A stretch of 64,000 nt of DNA from Halogranum gelatinilyticum (lineage in GTDB: Archaea > Halobacteriota > Halobacteria > Halobacteriales > Haloferacaceae). Location: positions 806,001-870,000 of the forward strand of contig NZ_FNHL01000002.1 in the NCBI RefSeq assembly GCF_900103715.1. Reading direction: 5' to 3'. The notes beneath the pieces were generated by a model. That model saw only the letters and a list, made by a program, of their open reading frames with translations, made no database searches and had not been told where the DNA came from. Shown piece by piece: positions 35,439 through 44,649 of this stretch; the stretch's first letter is position 1, and each line of letters starts with the position of its first letter. A program made the position numbers and the translations under genes.

Positions 35439-38270
35439 ATGGCACGCGAACCGGTAAGCAGAGAAGACCAGAGAGAGGCGTCGATGAGCAAGGATTCGCT
35501 CCTTGCCCGTCGTGACTATCTTCGGCTCGGTGCGGCGACCGCCGCCGTCGTGACCAGCGGTGCAGCACTCACGGGCGTTGCGGGCGCGGCGAACGAACAC
35601 CGCGGCATCGGTTTCGACCGCGTCGTCGATGCGGTCGACGACCTCGGGATGGACGCGTCCGGCTCGGACCCCATCGACAGCGCGCTCGGGTCGGCCCTCG
35701 AATCGGGGACGCTGATTCGCTTCCCCGAAGGCGAGTTCCGGGTGACGGACGACTTCTACATCGGCGACACGTCGAACGTCGGCATCCTGGGCGCGGGCTC
35801 GGGGTCGACCACGTTCGTCTTCGATAGCGGCTACAACGCCGAGTTCTTCAAAGCGTCGGGCGGGACGGACGTCCTGCTCGAAGGCTTCGCGCTCGACACG
35901 ACGGCCTCACACAACACGGCAGTGAACCTCACCGTCCGCGTCGACGACGGGCTCGAGATCCACGACATCGAGTGGCTCGGCTTCACGCCGAACGCCGCGA
36001 ACTTCGTCGCGAACCTCGTCCCCTACGTCGAGACGGTCGACGGCGTCGGCCACGCCAGCGGCGTCAAGATGGCTGGCGGCGGCGTCGAAGGCACGTATCC
36101 CGACCGGACGAGCGGGGTGTTCATCGGCACCGCCCATCTCGGCGAGATCATCTGTACCGACTTCCACATCGAGGAGATGGGGTCGACGGCCTTCTCCGCA
36201 CGCGGTCGCAAAGGGGCCATCAAGATCGAAGACAGCTACTTCGCCAACAACGACAACAGCTCCATCCGCATCGGCGGGAACCAACACCCCTCGAAGGAGT
36301 CGTGGGCGAAGAACTGTACCGTGGTCGCCGACGCCGACCTCGTCGACCATCTCGACTCCGACGAGGAGTACGGCAACACCGACCTCATCCGCGTCGGTGG
36401 CGGCCAGGAGGAGGTCCACGGCGTCATCATCGAGGATTGTACCCTCGAATACCGCTCGCATCCGCGCGGTGCCTTCTCCCGCGCTGCAATCGCGCGCCCC
36501 TCGTTCAGCGAGAACGGCGCGTTCACCGTCCGCGGCTGTACCATCGCCATCGACGCCGACGGCGTCCCCGCCATCAAGGCGACTGACGCGACGTCGAGCG
36601 TCCCGGCGGACGTCACCGTCACCGACACGCACATCACCGGCTCGGTGTCGCAGACGAACGCCGACGCGGCGATCTACGCCGAGGACAGCGACGGGACGAC
36701 CATCGAGAACATCTGCATGAGCCTGCCGAACCTCGATACGGGTGTCCTCATCGAGAACTCCACGGACTGTGAAATCACGTCCTCGGACATCTACACCGCT
36801 GGCGAGGCAACCAAGTTCGTCGACAGCAACGTCGCCACCTCGGACATCACGAACGACGGTGCTTGTCGGGTTCCGGGCGAGTCCGACGATTCGACGGACG
36901 ACTCGACCGACGACAGTACGACTGACGACAGTACGACCGACGACAGCACTACGGACGGGTCGACCGACGGCTCCACGGACGACAGCACGACTGACGACAG
37001 TACGACCGACGACACCACGTCCGACACCGAGGGGCTTCCCAACTCGCTCCGTCTCACTGGAAAGGGGACGTCGACCAACTACCGCTTTACCGTCTCCGAG
37101 CAGCTCAAGGCCGACCCGCAGGTCTCGGACCTCGAATCCTGGGACGACATCTCCGGCTCGACCGCCGACGGCTGGGTGACCAGCGAGTCGAACGTCGACA
37201 GCTACGCCTTCTCCGGCTCCGTTACCGACTTCGAGTTCGTCGAAGGCGACGCGACCGTCGAGCTGAACGGTAAGGTCGTCGACCCGTCGACGCTCGGCAG
37301 TACCGACGACAGCACGTCCGATGGGTCGACCGACGATTCGACTGATGGCTCCACGGACGGGTCGACCGACGACACCACCGACGGTTCCACGGACGGCTCG
37401 ACCGACGACAGTACGACCGACGGTTCCACTGACGACACCACCGACGGTTCCACTGACGGCTCGACCGACGACACCACCGACGGCTCCACCGACGACACTC
37501 ACACGGTTTCGATCTCCGGAACGGGCACGAGCACGAACTACCGCTTCACCGTCTCCGGCGACCTCGCTGCCGAGTCCGACGCGAACGACCTCGAATCGTG
37601 GGACGACATCACCGAGTCGACCGCGGACGGCTGGGTCACGACGGCGTCGAACGTCGACACCTACGAGTTCACCGGCGACATCGTCGAGTTCGAGTTCGTC
37701 GAGGGCGAGGGCACGGTCGAAGTCGACGGCGAGGTCGTCGACCCCTCGGCTCTCGGTCTCAGCCGGACGCTCCGTATCGTCGGCTACGACGGAGGGACGA
37801 CGGCGACCTACGAGGTCACGACGAGTGGGTCGATTCGCGCCACCTCGGACGGCGACGCTGCCGCGACCTCGACCGTCGAGGACGCGATCATCGACGGCAG
37901 CCACAGCTACGAGTTCGGTGGCGACATCTCCTACTTCTCGCTCGACGGCGACGCGGAGGTCTACGTCGACGGCCGCCAGGTCGACCCCGACGCGCTGGCC
38001 AACGGCGAGCTCGTCGCCTACGAGAACCTGCTCGTCGTCGACGGCTCGGCGAACAACGGCAAGACGAAATACCAGTTCGCGGTCACGGGCGAGGTTGCCC
38101 GCAGCCCCGACCTCGGCTCCGCGGAGACCGAGGACGTCATCTCGGGCGGAACCGTCGTCGGCTCCGTCAAGGGCGACGTCGACGGCTACCGCTTCACCGG
38201 TAACATCGTCACCCTCGACGTGAACGGCTCTGCCAGCGTCGAGTTCGGCACCGCCGAAGACGGGAACTAA
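35439..38270 (+). CDS. Tat-exported right-handed beta-helix protein with four tandem C-terminal modules
   Basis: 943 residues. A Tat signal (ARRDYLRLGAATAAVV, Ala-rich h-region ending in AGAAN) is followed by a pectin-lyase-like beta-helix (about 60-480; repeated short Asn/Gly/Asp strands, for example EDSYFANNDNSSIRIGG). A Ser/Thr/Asp linker (482-530) leads to a module of about 90 residues (TSTNYRFTVSEQLKADPQ; DLESWDDISGSTADGWVT), a second linker (624-687), a second near-identical module, and two divergent ones (773-855, 856-943). It is likely a surface polysaccharide lyase, binder or structural protein. No C-terminal anchor is seen. A start 15 codons later is possible. Confidence 0.85.
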   Translation: MAREPVSREDQREASMSKDSLLARRDYLRLGAATAAVVTSGAALTGVAGAANEHRGIGFDRVVDAVDDLGMDASGSDPIDSALGSALESGTLIRFPEGEFRVTDDFYIGDTSNVGILGAGSGSTTFVFDSGYNAEFFKASGGTDVLLEGFALDTTASHNTAVNLTVRVDDGLEIHDIEWLGFTPNAANFVANLVPYVETVDGVGHASGVKMAGGGVEGTYPDRTSGVFIGTAHLGEIICTDFHIEEMGSTAFSARGRKGAIKIEDSYFANNDNSSIRIGGNQHPSKESWAKNCTVVADADLVDHLDSDEEYGNTDLIRVGGGQEEVHGVIIEDCTLEYRSHPRGAFSRAAIARPSFSENGAFTVRGCTIAIDADGVPAIKATDATSSVPADVTVTDTHITGSVSQTNADAAIYAEDSDGTTIENICMSLPNLDTGVLIENSTDCEITSSDIYTAGEATKFVDSNVATSDITNDGACRVPGESDDSTDDSTDDSTTDDSTTDDSTTDGSTDGSTDDSTTDDSTTDDTTSDTEGLPNSLRLTGKGTSTNYRFTVSEQLKADPQVSDLESWDDISGSTADGWVTSESNVDSYAFSGSVTDFEFVEGDATVELNGKVVDPSTLGSTDDSTSDGSTDDSTDGSTDGSTDDTTDGSTDGSTDDSTTDGSTDDTTDGSTDGSTDDTTDGSTDDTHTVSISGTGTSTNYRFTVSGDLAAESDANDLESWDDITESTADGWVTTASNVDTYEFTGDIVEFEFVEGEGTVEVDGEVVDPSALGLSRTLRIVGYDGGTTATYEVTTSGSIRATSDGDAAATSTVEDAIIDGSHSYEFGGDISYFSLDGDAEVYVDGRQVDPDALANGELVAYENLLVVDGSANNGKTKYQFAVTGEVARSPDLGSAETEDVISGGTVVGSVKGDVDGYRFTGNIVTLDVNGSASVEFGTAEDGN
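36885..37500 (+). repeat. Ser/Thr/Asp-coding repeat tracts flanking a duplicated module
   Basis: Two imperfect arrays of 9-to-15-base units (GACGACAGTACGACTGAC types) at about 36885-37025 and 37305-37500 encode acidic DDSTTDDST linkers. The module between them is copied after the second array. Such tracts favour slippage and recombination, which can vary linker length. Confidence 0.8.
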
Positions 38271-38341
38271 CGAACTGACACCGGCTGAATCCGCTGGGGC
38301 GTCGTGCCGACCCGTTCTACCCCTCCACCGCTCTTTTCTCG

Positions 38342-39286
38342 TCAGAAGGTGCCGCTGAACCGCCGTTTGACCCGTCGGCCGTAGCGGTTCGTGAGCGGGC
38401 CGCCGAGTGCGACCGCGAGAAAGAGATACGTCCGTGTCTGTGTCGGGTCCGCCCGGAGGGATTTGAACAGATACCGGACGGCATCCCGGTAGCGACCGGC
38501 GTGGAGTGCCGACGTCCCGAGCGTCCGGGTGAGGAGTGCCACGAACTGCCGCTCGCCCCGTCGCCCCCGCTCGGCGGCGACGTACTCACGGTGAGCCTCC
38601 AAGAGACGCGGATACGAGACGTCGCGTCGCTCCTCGAAGTCGTCGGTGATCTGCTCGTGGTCGCCCTCGGTCCTGACCACGAGCGGCTCCGGAACCGAGG
38701 CGAACCGACAGTGGCGCGCGAGTCTAAACTGCCACTCCCAGTCCTGCCACGACGGCAGCCCCTCGTCCGGTAGCCCGGCCGCCTCGACGACCTCCCGCGT
38801 GACGGCGAACCGCGAGAACGAGCCGACGAGCGAGCCACCGAGGAGGACGTCGAGTGCGTCGCCGCTGAACCGCGGGAGGTTGAGACCGATCTGCGCGCCC
38901 GAACTGTCCTCGATGCGGACGCCGACCGAGACGAGACCGACGTCGGACGGCGACTCGCGGAACGTCTCGACGTACCGTTCGACGGCTGTCGGTTCCCACC
39001 GGTCGTCGTCGTCGAGGAAGGCCACGATGTCGCCGCGGCTCTCGCGGATACCCGTGTTGCGGGCGGCGTTTGCCCCGCGATTTACCTCGTGGCGACGACA
39101 GACCGTCCGCACGAGCGCGCTCGTGTCGACCTGTTCGAGTGCCGGCGCGACCGCTTCCGGCGAGTGGTCGTCGACGACGAAGAGTTCGATTCGCTTGTAC
39201 GTCTGGGCAGCGACGCTCTCGACCGCTCGGACGACGAACTCCGGGCGACCGTACGTCGGGATGACGACACTCACGAGCGGATCCAT
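38342..39286 (-). CDS. GT2 glycosyltransferase
   Basis: 314 residues, GT-A fold at the cytoplasmic face: VSVVIPTYGRPEFVVRAVES, FVVDDHSPE, NRGANAARNTGI and the metal site FLDDDDRWEP near 95. The acceptor side has WQDWEWQFRLARH, a typical ED/WD motif. No membrane helices. The C-terminal region includes a short TPR-like stretch (SALHAGRYRDAVRYLFKSLR) as in some polysaccharide synthases. Sugar and acceptor are unknown. It shares orientation with the next GT2. Confidence 0.9.
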   Translation of the reverse strand: MDPLVSVVIPTYGRPEFVVRAVESVAAQTYKRIELFVVDDHSPEAVAPALEQVDTSALVRTVCRRHEVNRGANAARNTGIRESRGDIVAFLDDDDRWEPTAVERYVETFRESPSDVGLVSVGVRIEDSSGAQIGLNLPRFSGDALDVLLGGSLVGSFSRFAVTREVVEAAGLPDEGLPSWQDWEWQFRLARHCRFASVPEPLVVRTEGDHEQITDDFEERRDVSYPRLLEAHREYVAAERGRRGERQFVALLTRTLGTSALHAGRYRDAVRYLFKSLRADPTQTRTYLFLAVALGGPLTNRYGRRVKRRFSGTF

Positions 39287-39328
39287 TGTCCGACTGTTCT
39301 CCTCCGACGGGCTTGGTTAGGTCGTCCT

Positions 39329-40120
39329 TTACGCGCGTCCGTGCCTGGAGAGCGACTCCTCCGGGCCGGGCGGCGGCGGTTCCTGCGTTCCCTTCCGAAG
39401 CATCCCGCGGGTCCGTCCGACGAACCGCGCGACGTTGCCGCCGCCGCGAGCGAGGGCGTGCTCCGGCGAGAAGCCGAGATAGTTCGCCGGATTGAGCAGG
39501 GGGAAGACGACGTTCATCCACTGTCGCGTCGTCGACAGCCCCGCCTTGTCCCAGAGATACGGCGTCTGTAGCTCCAGTTGGTACTGTTTCCGCCAGTAGT
39601 CCCGAACCGAGTCGGCGTAGGAGTGAGTGATCGCCAGCTCCGGGTCGTAGTAGATGGGATACTTCAGCAGTATCCGCTCGGCGAGTTCTTTCTCCTCGTG
39701 TCCCCAGGAGATGCGCTCGTCCCAGAGACCGACCTCGTCGAATACCTCGCGGCGACACGCGACGTTACAGCCCCAGAAGCGCGTCACGTACTTCGGCACG
39801 TCGCCGCGGTCGTAGTGGCCCGTAAACCGCTTGATGACGTCGTTTCGAGGGTGGTGGATGCGGCCGGTGACGACCGGATGCTCGTCCAAGAGTGCCGCGG
39901 CTCGTTCGAGGTAGTCCGCGACGGGATGGGAGTCGTCGTCGAGGAAGACGAGCTTGTCCGCCTTCGCTCGCCTGATGCCCGCGTTGCGGGCTTTCGTCGC
40001 CGAGTCCTCGCTCTGGATGAGGACCTCGTAGTCGTCGTACGTCCCCGCTTCGAGGGCTGCGACCGATTCGACCTCGGCAGGGGGCTTGAGTGTTGGAATG
40101 ATTACGCTGAGTTCGACCAT
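39329..40120 (-). CDS. GT2 glycosyltransferase
   Basis: 263 residues. Motifs: LSVIIPTLKPPAEVESVAAL, KARNAGIRRAKADKLVFLDD followed by DSHPVADYLERAA, and WGCNVACRREVFDEVGLWDE with WGHEEKELAERIL, the acceptor-binding motif of rhamnosyl-type GT2 enzymes. A final basic/proline-rich tail ends the protein. It lies 42 bases upstream of the other GT2 gene and 60 bases after the HPr-kinase-like gene, all in one direction, likely one operon. Confidence 0.9.
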   Translation of the reverse strand: MVELSVIIPTLKPPAEVESVAALEAGTYDDYEVLIQSEDSATKARNAGIRRAKADKLVFLDDDSHPVADYLERAAALLDEHPVVTGRIHHPRNDVIKRFTGHYDRGDVPKYVTRFWGCNVACRREVFDEVGLWDERISWGHEEKELAERILLKYPIYYDPELAITHSYADSVRDYWRKQYQLELQTPYLWDKAGLSTTRQWMNVVFPLLNPANYLGFSPEHALARGGGNVARFVGRTRGMLRKGTQEPPPPGPEESLSRHGRA

Positions 40121-40180
40121 CTGTTTCGTTGTCTCCGTGTTCGTCGTCGGTACGCCGTCGTCGCCGCGCGGGAGCGCGAG

Positions 40181-41314
40181 TCAGTCACTCGCCTCCACCT
40201 TGCGGGGAGCGAGCGAGCGGATCGCGTCGACCATCTCCCGGTCGGTGCCGGTCTCTCCCCAGTTGGACTTCCGCGGGACCAGTGCGCGGTGGGTTCCGAC
40301 GGTCTCGAACAGCTCGGCGAACACCCGGTTCTCCGCCTCGACGACGTACTCGAGATGTTTGACGGCCGAGCCGCCGGGGACGAGCGCGTCGTACGCCCGG
40401 AAATACTCCTCGAGGCGTTCGTTCCACTCGTAGAAGCTGATGGCCCGCATCGCGTCCAGTGCCGCCTCGTCGGTGAGTTCCTCGATGGTCACCCGGTCTG
40501 CCGAGGGGGCGGCCATCAGGAACACCAGATCGTCGACGGTCGAGTCGTCGATATACTTCGCCGTCGGAAACAGCCTCGAAACCTTGGTGAAGCTCCGACT
40601 CCGCTCTTTGATGTAGTAGCGGTTGAGGAACGTCACCGCCTTCCCGACGAACGAGCCGCTGGGGTCGACCTTGTCCTCGATGAGCCGGCTTACCCGCCGA
40701 CGCAGGTTCTTGTCGGAGTCGTCGAACTGCGCCTGTACCGCCGGGAACGATTCGATGTTGTACGGCTGGAGGTTGACCGACAGCGGGAACCCCCGGACGC
40801 TGCCGTCGGCACCGACCCACAGCCGGTCGTCGGCGAGGAAGTTCCCGCCCGCTTCCAGCAGCGAGATGAGCGTGTTCGTCTTGCCGCCGCCGCGCCACGC
40901 GGGGAACAGGACCGTCCGGCCGTCGAGTTCCACCCCGGAGGCGTGGATCAGTGCCTGTCGGTCCTCGACCAGCGCGCTCCGCAGCTGGAACTCGATGGGG
41001 TAGATGGCGTAGAACGGCTCCCAGTTGGGCGTCACGTAGATGTGTTTCCACCCCGGCTCGACCGCCATATACTCCGAGCCCTTCCGCACGACGAACCGGC
41101 TTCCGGTCCAGCCGAAGTGGTCGTCGGGGTTGCCGAGCACGGTCTGCACCGAGAGCGGCTCTGTCGTCCGTTCGACGACGACGTCGGGTTCTCTATCGGG
41201 ATTGACCACCTCGTAGTGGTCGTACATCGTGCGGAACTGGCCGGTCGACCGTCCGCCTTCGCCTCTGACCTCCAGCAACAGTTTGCCGAAGAAGTCGTAG
41301 TAGTTCGTTTTCAT
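40181..41314 (-). CDS. HPr-kinase-like P-loop protein
   Basis: 377 residues. At about 136-167 the sequence PAWRGGGKTNTLISLLE followed by GGNFLADDRLWVG matches the HPr kinase/phosphorylase and PEP-carboxykinase-like P-loop (G-x-G-K-[ST] then a DD pair some 20 residues later). The first 110 residues form a separate domain (MKTNYYDFFGKLLLEVRG). Related HprK-like kinases sit in bacterial EPS gene clusters and may phosphorylate a sugar or small acceptor. No HPr protein is in the window. Substrate unknown. Confidence 0.72.
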   Translation of the reverse strand: MKTNYYDFFGKLLLEVRGEGGRSTGQFRTMYDHYEVVNPDREPDVVVERTTEPLSVQTVLGNPDDHFGWTGSRFVVRKGSEYMAVEPGWKHIYVTPNWEPFYAIYPIEFQLRSALVEDRQALIHASGVELDGRTVLFPAWRGGGKTNTLISLLEAGGNFLADDRLWVGADGSVRGFPLSVNLQPYNIESFPAVQAQFDDSDKNLRRRVSRLIEDKVDPSGSFVGKAVTFLNRYYIKERSRSFTKVSRLFPTAKYIDDSTVDDLVFLMAAPSADRVTIEELTDEAALDAMRAISFYEWNERLEEYFRAYDALVPGGSAVKHLEYVVEAENRVFAELFETVGTHRALVPRKSNWGETGTDREMVDAIRSLAPRKVEASD

Positions 41315-41354
41315 TGTCTTGAGTTGGTTTCTGTGGTGTCTGGTGTCGGTTCGG

Positions 41355-42986
41355 TTACTTGGTCCGCCGGAGGGCGATGAGGCTGACGAGGAGCAACGCC
41401 ACGATGACAGCTATGACGCCGAACCCCGGCGCGCTGCCGCCGGAGATTCCCCCGGCTTGTGGCCCGTCGTCGTCGACCGTCGTCGCGACGGCTTCGAGCG
41501 ACGAAACCGGTGTCCCCGTGGTCTGTGTCGCCGTCGGCTCGGTCATCGGCACGGCCGTCGCCTCCGAGGTCGGCGAGGGGGTCGGCTCCGGCGTCGGTGG
41601 CTCGCTCACCACCAGTTGGCCGACGACCTCCGTCTCACCCAGTGTGAGATTGTACGTGCCAGCAGTGCCAGCGGCGTAGGTGACCTCGAACTCGGCCGTC
41701 TTACCGGCGGCCACCGTCGCGGTCAGCGTCTCGAGGAGCTCGTCGCCGACGGACAGCGTCTCCTCGTACGTCCCTTTCGCGTCACCCTCGTTTGCGACGA
41801 CGACCAGTACGGTGGTCGTGTCCCCCGGTTCGAGGGCCGCAGCCGTCACGGTCACGTTGCGGACGACGAACGCCGGTTCGGGCGAGTCGGTCGTCTTGGA
41901 GTCACCGCCGCTGCTCCCGCCGCTGCTTCCGCCGCTGCTACCTCCGCCACTGCTACCGCCGCCACCCGAACCGCTTGGCGTCGCGGTTGGTGTCGCGGTC
42001 GGTGTTGCCGTCGGCGTCGCGGTCGGTGTTGCCGTCGGCGTGGGGGTGGCCGTCGGCGTTGCGGTGGGCGTCGCTGTCGGAGTGGCCGTCGGCGTTGGCG
42101 TCGGCGTCGGCGTCACGGTCGGTGTCGCTGTTGGCGTCGCTGTCGGAGTGGCCGTCGGCGTTGGCGTCGGCGTCGGCGTCACGGTCGGTGTCGCTGTTGG
42201 CGTCGCGGTTGGTGTTGCTGTCGGCGTCGGCGTCGGCGTCGCGGTCGGCGTTGGCGTTGGCGTCACGGTCGGCGTTGGCGTCGGCGTCGGGGTTGGCGTC
42301 ACGGTCGGTGTCGGGGTTGGCGTCGGCGTTGGCGTCGGCGTTGGCGTTGGCGTCGGCGTCGGCGTTGGCGTCGGCGTCGGCGTTGGCGTCGGCGTTGGCG
42401 TTGGCGTCGCGGTCGGGGTTGGCGTCGGCGTCGGCGTCACGGTCGGCGTCGGGGTTGGCGTCGGGGTTGGCGTCGGCGTCGGGTCCGCGGCGATACTGAC
42501 TGTGACGCCCTCGAACGCGCTGGGAGCGACGGACTCCCCGCTCGCGCTGGACAGGACCGTGTCGCCCTCGACGAACGCGAGACTGGTCTCTTGGCCGCTC
42601 GTCCCCACCAGTTCGAGCGTCAGTTCGGCGAGCACCGGCCCGTCGACGCCGCCGACCCGCAGCTGATTGAACGTGACCCATCCCGTCTCGTTGTCGATGG
42701 TCTGGACAGGGTCTGCGAAGTCCGCACTCCCGTCGACAGCCGTGACCTGCACGACGCTGGGGTCGAACGTCAGCTTGGCCTGGTAGCCAGCGACGTTTCG
42801 CGCGTCCGTCCAGACCTGGACCGTGACCACGTCGTTCGCCGCCCCCGAGACCGGGGTGCCGTCGCCGACGTGAACCGAGACTGCATCCGAGAACGCGAAG
42901 CCGGGGATGCTCAGGCCGACCGCCGCAGTGAGCAGCACGGCCACGAGTATCGCGGCCTGCAGCCGCGTGCGGGTGGGGGCGGTCAC
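41355..42986 (-). CDS. Surface-anchored cohesin-domain protein with Pro-Thr stalk and PGF-CTERM tail
   Basis: 543 residues. A signal peptide (about 1-32) is followed by a cohesin-type domain (about 33-165; [40 protein letters not shown]). Next is a Pro-Thr stalk of about 170 residues, a Gly/Ser stretch, a CARDB-like beta domain (about 367-458; [20 protein letters not shown]), a second P/T linker, and a C-terminal APGFG motif, membrane helix ([16 protein letters not shown]) and RRTK. That tail is the PGF-CTERM signal processed by archaeosortase A to give lipid attachment. The gene directly upstream, two bases away, ends in a dockerin, so the two proteins are probably bound to each other on the cell surface. 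Confidence 0.87.
   Translation of the reverse strand: MTAPTRTRLQAAILVAVLLTAAVGLSIPGFAFSDAVSVHVGDGTPVSGAANDVVTVQVWTDARNVAGYQAKLTFDPSVVQVTAVDGSADFADPVQTIDNETGWVTFNQLRVGGVDGPVLAELTLELVGTSGQETSLAFVEGDTVLSSASGESVAPSAFEGVTVSIAADPTPTPTPTPTPTPTVTPTPTPTPTATPTPTPTPTPTPTPTPTPTPTPTPTPTPTPTPTPTVTPTPTPTPTPTVTPTPTPTATPTPTPTATPTATPTATPTVTPTPTPTPTATPTATPTATPTVTPTPTPTPTATPTATPTATPTATPTPTATPTATPTATPTATPTATPSGSGGGGSSGGGSSGGSSGGSSGGDSKTTDSPEPAFVVRNVTVTAAALEPGDTTTVLVVVANEGDAKGTYEETLSVGDELLETLTATVAAGKTAEFEVTYAAGTAGTYNLTLGETEVVGQLVVSEPPTPEPTPSPTSEATAVPMTEPTATQTTGTPVSSLEAVATTVDDDGPQAGGISGGSAPGFGVIAVIVALLLVSLIALRRTK
41977..42486. repeat. Pro-Thr-coding microsatellite-like array
   Basis: About 510 bases of imperfect GGCGTC/GGTGTT hexamers (read on the plus strand) with higher-order units of 60-66 bases seen repeated near 42040-42200 (the phrase GTCGCTGTCGGAGTGGCCGT occurs twice). 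It encodes the P/T stalk of the cohesin protein and must be prone to length change. Confidence 0.9.
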
Positions 42987-42988
42987 GG

Positions 42989-44287
42989 TTAGCTCCCTCC
43001 GAGGTAGTTGTTCAGCGAGACGGCGTCGGCGATGTCGACGCGGCCGTCACCGTTGACGTCCGCCATCGACTGGTCGACGGAGCCGCCGCGCCCGGCGAGA
43101 TGGTTCTGAATCCGAGCGACGTCGTCGCCGTCCAGATCGCCGTCGCCGTCGACGTCACCCACCCACGAGGCGGGATCGAACCGTTCGTCGAAGCGGAGGT
43201 CGAAGCTGAACTGGCTGTCGGCGTCGGTTTGGTATTCGTCGAGACTCGGCGAGTAGGTGACGAAGCTGATTCGGTCGGTTCCGCCCGCCCCGCCGCCGGG
43301 GACGAACTGGACGAGCCGCATCCAGCCGTTGCCGCCGTTCGGGTAGTCCTGGTAGTCCGCGAGTGCCTCGAAGACGGGGAGTCCCGCGTCGTTCTCGAAC
43401 ACCTGGTGGTACTCACCATCCGGCCTGTGGTCGTGCCCACAGCAGACGAGGAAGACCTGTGGGTTCCGCCTAATGAGCTTCTCCCAGACCTGCTCCCCGG
43501 TGTTGCCGATTCCGTTTTTTTCGAAGAGCTCGGTCGAACGTTCCCCTTTCTCCTGACGTTTTTCCTCCAGGTAGTAGTGGGTCGTCAGAATCGTGGGCAG
43601 GAACCGGTTGCTGTCGAGCACCCGCTGGGCCCAGCCGAGCGACGTCGACGCTTGGTCGGTTTCACCCGGCGGCTCCAGTTCCAGTGCCAGATGCAGGAAC
43701 TCGTAGTCGCCGCCGGAGAAGTACTGATAGAAGTTCAGCGGCTTCTCCCGCGGCCCGGACCCCCCGAACCAGTCGTAGCCGTCGTACCGGCTGGCACCGA
43801 AGTACGTCTGGAAGTTCTCGATGGACGACGTTCTGTCGCCCTGGACCGCCCAGTCGTGGTTCCCCGGAATCGCCGAGTACGGCACGACGCCGTCGAGTCT
43901 CGACATCACCGCGTCGATGCGGTCCCACTCCCCGACGTCGTCACCGTTCTCGACGAGGTCGCCCTCGTGGGTGACGAACCTGATGTTCTCGGCGTCGCGG
44001 TTGTCGACGACCCACTGTGTCTGGTCGTGGGCGTACGGGATCAGTTCGTCCGTCTCGGTGTAGAACTGGGTATCCGGCATCACGGCGACGGTCCAGTAGC
44101 CCGGGTCGGCACTGACCGGGCCGCTCGTCATCGGCAGGGCGGAGAGTCCGATACCGGCACCGACGGTGCGGATGACGTCGCGGCGAGTGAGCCCGGACGA
44201 CGGCGGCTCGCTCTCGCTGGACGGCAGGGTAGTGTCCTCTGTGGCCGTGAGGCGGGGACGATGCTTCGGCTGGTGTCTGTACTTCAT
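42989..44287 (-). CDS. Tat-exported calcineurin-like metallophosphoesterase with C-terminal dockerin
   Basis: 432 residues. The N-terminus has a Tat signal ([20 protein letters not shown]). The phosphoesterase domain (about 55-365) shows the metal ligands [28 protein letters not shown] and [10 protein letters not shown]. The last 60 residues are a type-I dockerin: two calcium loops [14 protein letters not shown] and [20 protein letters not shown]. Dockerins bind cohesins; the next gene, two bases downstream, encodes one. The pair predicts a cell-surface phosphoesterase held by a lipid-anchored scaffold. Substrate could be phosphodiester or phosphorylated polysaccharide; unknown. Confidence 0.9.
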   Translation of the reverse strand: MKYRHQPKHRPRLTATEDTTLPSSESEPPSSGLTRRDVIRTVGAGIGLSALPMTSGPVSADPGYWTVAVMPDTQFYTETDELIPYAHDQTQWVVDNRDAENIRFVTHEGDLVENGDDVGEWDRIDAVMSRLDGVVPYSAIPGNHDWAVQGDRTSSIENFQTYFGASRYDGYDWFGGSGPREKPLNFYQYFSGGDYEFLHLALELEPPGETDQASTSLGWAQRVLDSNRFLPTILTTHYYLEEKRQEKGERSTELFEKNGIGNTGEQVWEKLIRRNPQVFLVCCGHDHRPDGEYHQVFENDAGLPVFEALADYQDYPNGGNGWMRLVQFVPGGGAGGTDRISFVTYSPSLDEYQTDADSQFSFDLRFDERFDPASWVGDVDGDGDLDGDDVARIQNHLAGRGGSVDQSMADVNGDGRVDIADAVSLNNYLGGS

Positions 44288-44649
44288 ACTCGTCTGTCAC
44301 CGACATAAGGGGGAAGAATTCCCAAAGTAATGGAGTAGATAACCGATGGCGGCCGGATTCGGCGGCTCCGACCACCGCTGGTAGCTGTCGAATACCGCCG
44401 ACGGCTGTGTCGCCCCCGTCGTTCACATCTCCCCCCGCGCCGACGGTTCGACTGGCGCGACTGGCGCGACTGGCGACGGGCGACACGCCTCGTGCAACGA
44501 CGGGAATGCGATGGAGGCACTGCCGTCGCTGTCACGGGAGAGCGCGGTGGTCGAAAGGAAACAGAACAGTCGAAAAGAAGCGAGACAGTCGAAACAGAGT
44601 GTGGTGGTCGAAAGGAAACGAGACGGTCCGACGGGTCGAGGGGGTGCGG
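44288..44649. repeat. Non-coding interval with short direct repeats
   Basis: No gene. GTGGTCGAAAGGAAAC occurs twice (about 44548 and 44602), with AGTCGAAA-type pieces between them, and ACTGGCGCG is repeated in tandem near 44452-44475. The promoter of the phosphoesterase gene must lie at the left end; no clear TATA box is seen. Confidence 0.6.

Noticed and set aside
41319-42992. Plus-strand open frames opposite the cohesin gene, including a Val-Gly repeat
   Set aside because: They are the reverse reading of the Pro-Thr repeat; the minus strand has signal peptide, cohesin and PGF-CTERM.
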